Below are positions 33,459-42,720 of a stretch of 64,000 nucleotides of DNA, in pieces; position 1 is the first letter of the stretch; each line of letters begins with the position of its first letter. A program made the position numbers and the translations under genes. Source of the stretch: Polytrichum commune. Lineage: Eukaryota; Streptophyta; Polytrichopsida; Polytrichales; Polytrichaceae. Under the pieces are notes generated by a model. The model saw only the letters and a list, made by a program, of their open reading frames with translations. It was not told where the DNA came from and ran no database searches. The stretch lies in NCBI GenBank assembly GCA_950295325.1, contig OX485809.1, positions 14,942,001-15,006,000 of the forward strand, read 5' to 3'.

Positions 33459-35646
33459 ATGGTTGTGCAGTCGCGGGTGGTGGAGCTAGATGTGGTGATG
33501 CACTGCGAGGGCTGTGCAGCTGGGGTGCGAAGAGCTGTCAGAAAAATACCGGGTAAAATTATCTAAACTTTCTCCAGGCTCTTGGATTTTCGGCATGAGC
33601 CATTAGGCATAGGTCTAAGAAGTTGTCCAGCAATTGTTCTTGATGAGAGATGAAGTGCGATCATTCGAAGACCTGTCAGAAAATAGCTAAACTCTTCTCC
33701 CCCCTTGGATGTTCGGCATCAGTCAGTAGATATGGGTCTAAGAAATCGTCCAGCACTTGTTCTTGAGAGATGAAGTCCTCTTGTTCCCTCTTGGATGTTA
33801 GCCATGAGTCTTAAATTTGGTCCAGCAAGTGTTCTTGATGAAAGATGAAGTGTGATCATGTGTTATCTCCATCCGATGCAATGGAATCTAACTTTTGGGA
33901 CAGAAATTGTTGTGGTGTGCAGGCGTAGTGACCTACAAGGTGGACTTCGATGCCCAGAAGGTGACGGTGGAGGGACCTGTGGATCGCCAAGATGTTTTGC
34001 GACGCATCCGCAAGACGGGCAAACGGGCGAAACTAATTCCCGGTCCCAACGATGAGGCTGACCCACCAGCAGAGGAAAAGAAAGAAGAGATTAAAGAGGA
34101 AAAGAAAGGAACAAAGAAGGTACACCCTTTCATGACCTATTATCCTTACAAGCTTCTGGCCCAATACTGCTGCCGGTGTCTACCAAAAAAGAGTGCACCG
34201 GCACCGGTACCGGTACCCCCTCCTGCATAGTTATGCTCGAAGAAGATAGACGCCCTCAAGTGACCGAGATTTAGTAACTGGATATGAGATCTGTATATAC
34301 ACCATAGCCTGGGTAGTTGTTGGAACACACACAGAGATCAAGAGAGTGCTCATCGGCGTGCATTGTAGATGATTCAAGGGCTGGGGACGATGCCAGTGAG
34401 GTTAGGGATAGTCAGTAAAGTATATTCATGCTACACAGGGCAATTGCGGATGACCTTGAGCCTGCTCTAAGGATGCGAGGATCGAGGGCCATCGGATAAG
34501 AGTACTGTTTACAACTTTTCTTTGAAGCGGTTTCCGGGACAACAAGCATGGACTATAAAGACGAGCTTGAATGTGCATTCCTCCAATTTTATACAAATAA
34601 ATCTTTGCAGACTTTTTTCTTTTCGCACTTCCTGTTGTATCCCTACTCTGTTCCATCTCCTCTCTGTCCCTCCACTCTCTGTCTGCTCCTCTGTGTATGA
34701 ATGAATCAATGAGGTTGATGTGCCGAATATGATTCTATTCTTGATTGCATGCGCTGCTGCCTGCATTTGCATGGCAAGTCTGATGCACCGGCAACATCTT
34801 ACGTTCCTTGGCAGAGCATCCCATGAATCTTTCAATCCCATTTTCATCTGAGTCCACATAACGGACCGACATAGCCAGCCACACGAGCAACAACACATGA
34901 TGTTGAAATATTTTCTTCCAGCAACAATAATCATCACACCTAATGAAACCCTGCTTGGTGCAATGCCTGCTTTGATTCAGAGGCAGTTGTCATGGTTTGC
35001 AATGGATGAGTTTGAAATGTTGCTGCTTGTTGCATAAACTTCCAAAAGGTCTTGCACGGTGCATGAATGACTGTCCTTATTCACATCAGTTTATACAAAA
35101 GTCGCTCACACATATTTTGCAACGTTTCAGGAGGAGGAAGCGCCCAAAGTTGAAGAGAAGAAGGAAGAAGCTCCCCCTCCACCTCCACCGGCCGAGGAGA
35201 AGAAAGTTGAAGTAGCTGCGCCCGCACCGCCTGCAGAGGAGAAGAAGGAAGAAGCTCCACCTCCACCACCTCCCACCCCACCAGCTGAAGTCCCACCTGC
35301 AGCAGCAGAAGCACCGAAAGAAGAAGCTGCCAAGCCGGAAGAGCCCAAGGCAGAGGATCCAAAACCTGAAGAGCCAAAGGCAGCCGAAGAGCCAAAACCC
35401 GAGGAAAAGAAACCAGAGGAGGCCAAACCTGCAGAGGAGAAGAAGGAAGAGGCCAAACCCGAAGAGCCCAAGACGGAAGAGAAGAAGGAGGAGCCACCAA
35501 AGGAACCTGAGAAGGCCAAGGAGCCAGAGAAACCCAAGGAACCGGAGAAGCGCAAAGAGCCAGAGAAAATCAAGGAACCGGAATGGGCACCCAGCTTCAT
35601 CAGCTGGCCATTCTACACTCTTTCCTACCAGTCTTACTACAACTGA
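33459..35646 (+). CDS. HMA-domain (metal-binding-like) protein with long Pro/Glu/Lys-rich tail, three exons
   Basis: Exons 33459-33552, 33923-34119 and 35131-35646 join with GT-AG introns and consistent phase into 268 residues. Residues 5-70 form a heavy-metal-associated fold: VVMHCEGCA with Cys16 and Cys19, then VDFDAQKVTVEG and VLRRIRKTGKRA, the order seen in plant HPP/HIPP proteins. These bind metals such as Cu, Zn or Cd, or act as protein-interaction modules. Residues from about 75 to 250 are low-complexity EEKKEE, PPPPPP and EPEK repeats, probably disordered. The protein ends EWAPSFISWPFY and a Tyr-rich tail without a CaaX box, so it is not isoprenylated like true HIPPs. Reading through intron 2 gives an alternative 133-residue form. 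Metal binding is inferred, not shown. Confidence 0.88.
33578..33862 (+). repeat. Three degenerate repeats inside HMA intron 1
   Basis: The motif series CTTGGATnTT, GGTCTAAGAA, GTCCAGCA, TGTTCTTGA, AGATGAAGT occurs three times (from about 33581, 33703 and 33780; the third is diverged). The repeated unit also includes CTGTCAGAAAA, which in its first instance is the end of exon 1, so the duplication began across the exon-intron border. Confidence 0.7.
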
Positions 35647-36772
35647 ATTACATGAGGGCCAGCCAGCATTACCCAATCCACTTCTTCCCACAGTACTGTA
35701 AACATCAACACAAACGGCCAAGTAGAAGAACCATTATACCTAACTATTAAGGGGCACCACTATCTACATGAAGATCTTCATCGAACAGTGCATGTTCAGC
35801 ATGTGTTGTGATGCCATGTGCAGGTGCAAATGGGCCGGTGTTGAACTAAGTACCTACCTTCAGTACTTAGTCTATCCTCCTACTGAGGATTCCCAGCAGC
35901 CTGCAAGTGGGCTACCAGGTGAGGAATTTGCAATAGTAATTTGGGCATTCAGGTTCCAACAACATGCTCTAATAGCGATTACAAGACTTAATTTATGTTT
36001 GATCCTGCTCGGTACTGAGGAGTAGTGTGCACATGATATCTAGGCCTCCATCCTCCACACCCGAATTGCCAGCTTGAAGCGGTGAGGGAGCAGGGATTGA
36101 CAGTCGACCGACATTCTTTAGTCGTTCATCAGAACCTTAAGAGCTGCCACCAGTTTTATAATGGATGCTTCTGAAGTATTTATCTAGCACTCACTCAATC
36201 TCGAGAGGAGGCGACGTAAACCCCGTTTACAGGGAGCCGACATCTTCGCCGCGCTTGCGTAGCCTTTGCACACCCGCTGATAGTCTTCTGCAGACCTAGT
36301 GTTCGAAATCTCCAGCAGTACTTGCTCTCTAAATTTCTGAAATTTAAGGTTGCATTGCAACCATGACAGGTGTTACAGCAGAGAAAGAACGAATGTAGAT
36401 GAACTGAATGCGATCTTCTTTTTTCTCTTTGCATATTGATTGACATGTCCAGACATGTCCAGACAGCGTTAGACATGAAGCACTCGGCTGGAGAGTTCGA
36501 TGTGAATCTGCATTACGTGCACATTGGTAGGACTGCACGTCGAGATTGGGATCTCTCAAAAGTGGCAGGGAATCAGACGATGATAATGATCATTCTTTTC
36601 TAAATCTTGTTACATTAATCAATCTGAAGGACTGTTCTGTTTCATCCCGCGCCTTCAAACAGCAAAGAAGGCTTGGGCCCTTTTGACAAGACTTTGGCGT
36701 TGACATTGATCTATTCCATTGCTCTTGGCATGTGACTAAGTGGCTAGGAAATTTGACATAAATCATGACACT
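35647..36772. other. HMA gene 3' flank and intergenic DNA
   Basis: No second gene recognised between the HMA stop codon and the Copia insertion. Short frames on both strands lack domains. Confidence 0.45.
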
Positions 36773-37042
36773 TATTGTAACATACCTCCAGTACAACTCA
36801 CGCAGTATTCACACCACAGGTGAATTACTCTTACAAATGCTCTTTATTACAGACTATCCAAGTACAAAGCAACAAAACAGTAACCCCTACACCTCAAGTG
36901 GTCGAACCTTAAAGCTACGTCGAACTACCAGTCTTCTAGAGTGTTCTACGAGATCCTACTTCCAGAGAATTCCTACGTTCACCTACCTTCTAGAAAGTTC
37001 CTACGTTCACCTACAATGTAACACTAACTAATGGCGCCAATA
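36773..37042 (-). repeat. Copia 3' LTR
   Basis: 270 bp, TATTG to CAATA. Differs from the other LTR at two positions, both G here and A there (in GCAGTATT and CTACGAGAT). Includes duplicated internal words such as TTCCTACGTTCACCTAC. Confidence 0.95.
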
Positions 37043-37066
37043 CTCCCACTCATTGTCGGAGAACGT

Positions 37067-38500
37067 TCAATTGCACACAGAATTGAAACCTCCCACTTGC
37101 GATGGAACTTTCCGTCCGATACTGAGTGCATCCCTGAGTTTTTGGAAAAGGTCAGGCGTTAATGCCTTAGTGAGAATATCAGCAATTTGGAGACGAGTTG
37201 GTACGTAGAAAAGCATGATCTCCCCACGGGCTTGGATTTCACGAATGAGATGATAGACGACATCAATATGCTTTGTTCTCTTGTGAAATTCCGGATTCTG
37301 CACTAACCGAATGGCAGATTGGTTGTCAGAAAACAAGGGGGTGGGCTTGGTTTGAGCAAACCCTAAATCTGAGAGAAGTCGTCGTGCCCACACAACTTCC
37401 TTGCTGGTAAGGGAGGCAGCAACATATTCAGATTCAGTAGTAGAAGTGGTTGTACAAGGCTGCTTGCGGCTGAGCCATAACACAGGGCCATTATTGAGGA
37501 ACAAAATGGAGCCACTGCGACTCTTGCGATCATTAAGATCACCGGCATAGTCAGCATCAGTGTAAGCAATGAGGACTTGATTCCCTGTGGAGACAGAAGA
37601 ATAGCATAGAGCAAAATCAGTAGTACCTCGAAGGTACTTGAGAATCCGTTTTACTGCAGTGCAGTGGATTTCTTGGAAATTTGTAGCATATTGAGCTACA
37701 ACAGAGACTGCCTGAGCAATGTCAGGACGGGAATGTGTAGCCAAATAGAGAAGAGATCCAACAATTTCCTGATAAGGGAAATTAGGAATAGGAGAATCAC
37801 AATCATCTGGAAGAGGGGAGCTGAGGTGGACATGAGGATCACTAGGGGTGGTCACAGTATTGACATTTTGAAAACCATACTTGTTAAGTAAAGTTTCAGT
37901 GAAGCGCTGTTGATCTACAAACAGCCTGTGATTTGACAAATCTCGAGTAATGTGCAAACCGACGTACACATCTGCATCGCCCACGGTAACCTCAAACTTG
38001 GTCTGTAAATGAGAAATGAGCTTTCGAAGCAAGGTTTGATCACTGCACACGACCAGACCGTCATCAACCCATAAGGCGAGAATTAAACGTGGAGGCTGAA
38101 TAGAGTAAAAAATACACGGATCAGCAGCACTCTGAATAAGAGCATACTCTTTCAGGAAATCGGAGAAGGTTTTGTTCCAACCATGCGCCGACTGCTTAAG
38201 ACCGTAAAGCCCTTTGAGAATGCGGCATACTTTTCCTCGACACCCCGGAAATCGCTTGTGAAAACATTCTTCGAAGCCAACAGGAAGATCCATGTAGATG
38301 ATTTCGGCAATGGTGGAATTGAGGTATGCAATCTTTATATCAAACTGAATCATGAACAAACCCTCCGCGCCAACAATTGAAAATGGTCCGAATACTCTCA
38401 GCCCTTGCAGTGGGAGCGAAAGTCTCTGTGTAATCCATTCCATGGGTTTGAGTGAAACCCTTAGCAACAAGCCTGGCTTTGAAACGCTCAATGGTGCCAT
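37067..38500 (-). CDS. Copia pol C-terminal part: reverse transcriptase remainder and RNase H
   Basis: Open in a different frame from the upstream gag-pol part. The coding sequence really begins at the frame break near 38376, not at the first Met-like codon of the open frame. It holds the reverse transcriptase middle (FDIKIAYLN, YMDLPVGFEE), the catalytic LALWVDDGLVV (near 38065) and LGxL-type downstream blocks. RNase H follows with YTDADYAGDLNDRKS and TTESEYVAAS, and ends with HIDVVYHLIRE and an ADILTKAL motif, as in Copia elements. No internal stops. It is separated from gag-pol by an apparent 1-base loss in a T run. Confidence 0.9.
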   Translation of the reverse strand: MAPLSVSKPGLLLRVSLKPMEWITQRLSLPLQGLRVFGPFSIVGAEGLFMIQFDIKIAYLNSTIAEIIYMDLPVGFEECFHKRFPGCRGKVCRILKGLYGLKQSAHGWNKTFSDFLKEYALIQSAADPCIFYSIQPPRLILALWVDDGLVVCSDQTLLRKLISHLQTKFEVTVGDADVYVGLHITRDLSNHRLFVDQQRFTETLLNKYGFQNVNTVTTPSDPHVHLSSPLPDDCDSPIPNFPYQEIVGSLLYLATHSRPDIAQAVSVVAQYATNFQEIHCTAVKRILKYLRGTTDFALCYSSVSTGNQVLIAYTDADYAGDLNDRKSRSGSILFLNNGPVLWLSRKQPCTTTSTTESEYVAASLTSKEVVWARRLLSDLGFAQTKPTPLFSDNQSAIRLVQNPEFHKRTKHIDVVYHLIREIQARGEIMLFYVPTRLQIADILTKALTPDLFQKLRDALSIGRKVPSQVGGFNSVCN

Positions 38501-41492
38501 CTGACTTTACTTTGATGCGAAAAACCCACTTATTTTTGACGGTGTTGCGACCAGGAGGAAGTGCCTCAAAAGACCACGTCTCGTTCTTCAAGAGGGATTC
38601 AATTTCCTCCATCATCGCTGCTTGCCACTCTTGACTATGTTCAGAATTGACTGCCTGGTGATACGTTTGAGGTTCAGGTGGTAGAGGAGAAACTCTAGCA
38701 CTGGGTGGTTGCTTGGCAGTAGCGACAAAAGACGAGGAGTGAACAGGAATAGTATCACGATAGAGATCGTCCAGAGCTCTAGTGCGGAGAACAGGATGAA
38801 GATCATCGGACATTGAAGACGGTGCAGAGCTGGTCGTGACACTCTGAGCCAGCGGAGAATTTGGAGGAAAAGAGCTTGCGTCGGTGAAAGAATCAGGAAG
38901 ACAAGAAGTGTTGGAGGATGAAACAGAAACGTGTTCCCCGGATGAGTGAACAGGAATTCCTCCTATAGATGTTTCTCCCACTGAAAGAACTCCCACTGAA
39001 GAGGAGGACGATGAACCACTTGGGGAAGAATGAGAGACACCTGGGGATGAGGAAACCCCTAAGGAAGAATTTGTGTTGACCGAGGAAGAGCTTTGTGAGC
39101 TCTGCGAAGCAGTTGAAGTGAATGGGAAAAGAAGAGAGTAGTTAGGAAGAAAAGTAGGTGAAGATAAAGATGAGAAATGCGAAGAAGTTTCTTCATCGAA
39201 AATGACATCTCGCGCAATCACAATCTTCTTCTTCTGAGGACACCAAAGTCTGTACGCCTTAGAGGTCAGACTGTAGCCTACAAAGATACATTCGCGAGCT
39301 TTACTGTCCAGTTTGCGACGAAGTGGTTTGGGTACATGTGCATAGCACAGACTCCCAAAAACGCGAAAGTAACTCAAATCGGGTTTAACGCCATACCACT
39401 TGGTGTACGGAGTGTCTCCATGCAGCGTGCGGCTTGAAACGCGATTGAGAACATAAACGGCAGTGTTGATCGCTTCTCCCCAAAACTGAAGAGGCATTAA
39501 GAAATTGTGGAGCATACTCCTGGCGCATTCAACAACACTCCTGTTGTCACGCTCAGCAATTGAATTTTGCTCAGGCGTGTAAGGAGCGGTGAGCTCATGG
39601 CGAATACCTTTAAGCGTGATAAAAGCTTGAAAATCTTTAGATAGAAATTCCCGCCCGTTGTCAGTGCGCAACTTGTTCATGGAGCGTCTTGTCTCCTTCT
39701 TCGCTAACTTATAAAGATTCTTGAATTTTGAAAGCACTTCAGAGCGGTCAGCCATAAAGAAAACAAACCGAAAGCTGCTATGGTCATCCTTGAAGGTGAT
39801 GAAATAAGAATGGCCACCATGAGACTGAACTTGAAAAGGCCCTGAGATGTCACAATGGAAGAATGAACCTGGCTCAGGAACACGCTTCCGCTCAGTATTC
39901 ACGGGAAAAACGGTCCGGTGATGTTTGCCATGTACACAGCCGGTACACAGGGGGGAAACAGTCTTAGTCAACTGCGGTAAGCCATCAACGCGCTCCTGAG
40001 AACTCATCTGACGAAGGGTGCGAAAATTTACATGGCCTAAACGAGAATGCCACTTCTGAAAAAGCCTGGTTGCAACCGGTGGAGAGGTTGTAGCAACAAG
40101 ATTGGCCGAACTTTGGGATTTAGTAGCAACAATATGAAGTCGCCACAGACCATTAAACTTGGAGCCGATCATCAGAAGGTGGCCATTGCCATCATCGGTG
40201 ATGATTTTACACTGGTCACGAATATGAATGATAGCGACACGTTTCTCCGTAAGCCTGCCTGTTGAAATGAGATTTCTCCTCAACTGAGGAACGTACAAAA
40301 CATTCTTGAGTCTGAAGGATGTAACAACACCATTAATTGTAGCTTGAACAGGTATATCTCCGATCCCTCGGACATAAAGAACATTGTTATCAGCAACGGT
40401 GACTGTCCAACACTCATCAGCAATGGACTGAAAATTAGTAAACCACTGTAATTTGTCAGTCATGTGTTCAGTTGCACCGGAGTCAGCAAACCAAAATGTG
40501 TCTTCGGCAGAGGATGAAGTTGTAGGCGATGAAGTGGTAACACAGTACGCCTCGCTCGAAGCAGACGAACAATCAGTCGATGTGTCTGATTTGATGGAGC
40601 TTGCTGTAACATGCGTTTGGCTCTTCTTTCCTTTATGAGGACGCTGAGGGAGAGATCGCCGAGTAGGGCGTGGAGGAGTCGGTCGCTGCAGACTTTCGTC
40701 ACCAGAGGTGGAGGCATCATTCGGGCAATCTTTGCCGAAATGCCCTCGCTGACCGCACTGATAACAACGAGAGTGCCGCTTATGCCTGGCAAGGCGATCG
40801 GCCCGCTCCTTCTTCTGCGAAACAGATGGCGATGGAGAAACGCCAGATGATCCACCCTTAGTGTAGAAAGCACGATCAGTAGGATTGTCGACCTCCTGAG
40901 CCCGATCGCGAAGCTTACCCTGAAGCTTGATGAGGCGGGACTGAAGACCGAGAAGAGACTGACTAGCTATGGGAATATTATCCCATGCTAGGAGGAAAGG
41001 ATCAAAAGAAGGAGGTAATCCGGAGATGATTTTGCTAATTAACTGCTGCTCAGTGATTGGCTGTCCAAGATCGGTGAGCTGCTTGGCTAATTGCTGTAGA
41101 GTACTAATGAACGCGGCAATGGACTCTCCCTCAGTCAGTTTGAAATTATAGTACTTAGCTTGCAAAGCAAGGATGCATTGATCAAAATGTTGATCATGGT
41201 AAGCTTGAAGCTGTGTCCACATCTCATGTGATGTAGAACAATGGATGACTTCCTGCTTGTGAAAGGAGTCAAGAGTTCCAAGAATGGCGACAATGGCCTG
41301 CTTATCTTTCTTCTCCCACTGGAGCTGCTCAGCAGGAGTAGGGAGAGAAGATTTCGTAAGTGTACCATTGACGATGGAGTAGATGTCACGAGACTGAAAA
41401 ATAAACCGCATGTGCATCTTCCATAACGCAAAATTAGAACCATCGTACCTATCGACTGTGTGAGACTCTCGGATTTCACCTATATCTGTCAT
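38340..41492 (-). CDS. Copia gag-pol N-terminal part: gag, protease, integrase, start of reverse transcriptase
   Basis: I start at the ATG at 41492 (MTDIGEIRES); the open frame extends upstream only through non-ATG codons. In order: a gag domain of the UBN2 type; a CCHC zinc knuckle CYQCGQRGHFGKDC (about residue 242); the aspartic protease motif FADSGATEHM (about 334); a GAG-pre-integrase block WHSRLGHVN (about 480); the integrase catalytic core HCDISGPF, RTDNGREF and PEQNSIAERDNRS (about 548-642); a Ser-rich linker; then reverse transcriptase from ETWSFEALPPG to TFAPTARAESIR. The frame is lost just after that, near 38376, and runs out at 38340. Host and element copies elsewhere would supply the intact form, if any. 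Confidence 0.93.
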   Translation of the reverse strand: MTDIGEIRESHTVDRYDGSNFALWKMHMRFIFQSRDIYSIVNGTLTKSSLPTPAEQLQWEKKDKQAIVAILGTLDSFHKQEVIHCSTSHEMWTQLQAYHDQHFDQCILALQAKYYNFKLTEGESIAAFISTLQQLAKQLTDLGQPITEQQLISKIISGLPPSFDPFLLAWDNIPIASQSLLGLQSRLIKLQGKLRDRAQEVDNPTDRAFYTKGGSSGVSPSPSVSQKKERADRLARHKRHSRCYQCGQRGHFGKDCPNDASTSGDESLQRPTPPRPTRRSLPQRPHKGKKSQTHVTASSIKSDTSTDCSSASSEAYCVTTSSPTTSSSAEDTFWFADSGATEHMTDKLQWFTNFQSIADECWTVTVADNNVLYVRGIGDIPVQATINGVVTSFRLKNVLYVPQLRRNLISTGRLTEKRVAIIHIRDQCKIITDDGNGHLLMIGSKFNGLWRLHIVATKSQSSANLVATTSPPVATRLFQKWHSRLGHVNFRTLRQMSSQERVDGLPQLTKTVSPLCTGCVHGKHHRTVFPVNTERKRVPEPGSFFHCDISGPFQVQSHGGHSYFITFKDDHSSFRFVFFMADRSEVLSKFKNLYKLAKKETRRSMNKLRTDNGREFLSKDFQAFITLKGIRHELTAPYTPEQNSIAERDNRSVVECARSMLHNFLMPLQFWGEAINTAVYVLNRVSSRTLHGDTPYTKWYGVKPDLSYFRVFGSLCYAHVPKPLRRKLDSKARECIFVGYSLTSKAYRLWCPQKKKIVIARDVIFDEETSSHFSSLSSPTFLPNYSLLFPFTSTASQSSQSSSSVNTNSSLGVSSSPGVSHSSPSGSSSSSSVGVLSVGETSIGGIPVHSSGEHVSVSSSNTSCLPDSFTDASSFPPNSPLAQSVTTSSAPSSMSDDLHPVLRTRALDDLYRDTIPVHSSSFVATAKQPPSARVSPLPPEPQTYHQAVNSEHSQEWQAAMMEEIESLLKNETWSFEALPPGRNTVKNKWVFRIKVKSDGTIERFKARLVAKGFTQTHGMDYTETFAPTARAESIRTIFNCWRGGFVHDSV

Positions 41493-41625
41493 GACGAACT
41501 TCTTGGTTAACCTCTTGGTGAAATTGAGACCAAATAACAATCTACCACCTCAGTAACGCAAAGAGTATCTAACGCTCTTGTTTCCTGGAATTGCAGCAGA
41601 ACAATGCATATAGCGGCCCATAACC

Positions 41626-41895
41626 TATTGTAACATACCTCCAGTACAACTCACGCAATATTCACACCACAGGTGAATTACTCTTACAAATGCTCTTTAT
41701 TACAGACTATCCAAGTACAAAGCAACAAAACAGTAACCCCTACACCTCAAGTGGTCGAACCTTAAAGCTACGTCGAACTACCAGTCTTCTAGAGTGTTCT
41801 ACAAGATCCTACTTCCAGAGAATTCCTACGTTCACCTACCTTCTAGAAAGTTCCTACGTTCACCTACAATGTAACACTAACTAATGGCGCCAATA
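41626..41895 (-). repeat. Copia 5' LTR
   Basis: 270 bp, partner of 36773-37042. In the element's orientation this is the promoter-bearing LTR. Followed by the leader (41493-41625) before gag. Confidence 0.95.
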
Positions 41896-41900
41896 ACACT

Positions 41901-42720
41901 TAATGAAGTATTATGGTGACCAGCATCTGCACAGAAGCCTTGGACGGTTTGAATAGATGATGGTCTTGGGAGATACCATTCTTTCAGACTCCCTTATTGT
42001 TCTTGTAAGTGCATTGCTTATGGATTTGTCGAGACATTCACAGGCGCATGATCTATCCAACATTGTGGGCATCATAACCGTGTCAAATATAGTACATGGC
42101 CATGGCCATGGCAGAACGTAATTTTTGTTCCCAAAACAGTTAGCGTTAAGAGTAGATTCCAACAGCTAACAAGAAGGTTGCAAGGAAGATGCATGTACAG
42201 TTCCTAACTGCTTTATTGTGAGGATAATACACGGTACAATATTGTTAGAGAACCCCTCGGGTAAGTCCAGACTGGTTTACCTCTTTTTCTCTTTGACAAG
42301 CTGCTCTCACATAGGAGCACCCCCAATGGCGATCCAACACTACAAAAGATAAATCTTTTCTATCGCCTGAAATGTTAATCCTAGCCTTCTGTGATAGTGC
42401 TTCTAGCATCTAGCATGTTTTGGTCAACAGTCCATAATTCACAGCCTTCAACCACAGCTCTTAAATTTCATGAAGAATGTAGAGAAGATAGAAAGTGGGA
42501 GTCACATTGAGGTGGTTAGAAGTACTACATACGCAGACGGTCTAATTCACAGCCTTCGGCCACAGCTCTTGAATCATCCCTATTGAAATCTAGATGACAC
42601 AACGTAGGAAATTGGGCGTCTTGTGGAACTTTCTACAAAATCCAGAAACATTCTTGGATGGTTATACCATTGGAAGACCTATTGCATCATGAGGTTAAGT
42701 GTGATGAAGGGAGCACCGGC
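41901..42720. other. Spacer between Copia element and lectin kinase gene
   Basis: Includes the 3' flank of the lectin kinase gene. TAATTCACAGCCTTC plus CCACAGCTCTT is present twice (about 42434-42463 and 42541-42570). No gene. Confidence 0.45.

Larger units (their letters stand above)
36773..41895 (-). mobile_element. Ty1/Copia LTR retrotransposon, nearly complete
   Basis: 5,123 bp, minus orientation. Two 270-bp LTRs (TATTG...CAATA ends) are flanked by a 5-bp target duplication ACACT (36768-36772, 41896-41900). Internal order is gag, protease, integrase, reverse transcriptase, RNase H, which is Copia order. A purine-rich tract (GAGTGGGAG on the minus strand) abuts the 3' LTR. The candidate primer-binding site next to the 5' LTR reads GGTTATGGGCC, not the usual initiator-Met form. 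The LTRs differ at only two sites, so insertion is recent. One frameshift interrupts reverse transcriptase. Confidence 0.95.

Noticed and set aside
35081-35721. Long minus-strand open frames (139-211 codons) opposite the HMA gene tail
   Set aside because: They are reverse readings of the EEK/PPP repeat codons of exon 3 and have low-complexity Leu/Phe/Ser composition; no start context or domain.
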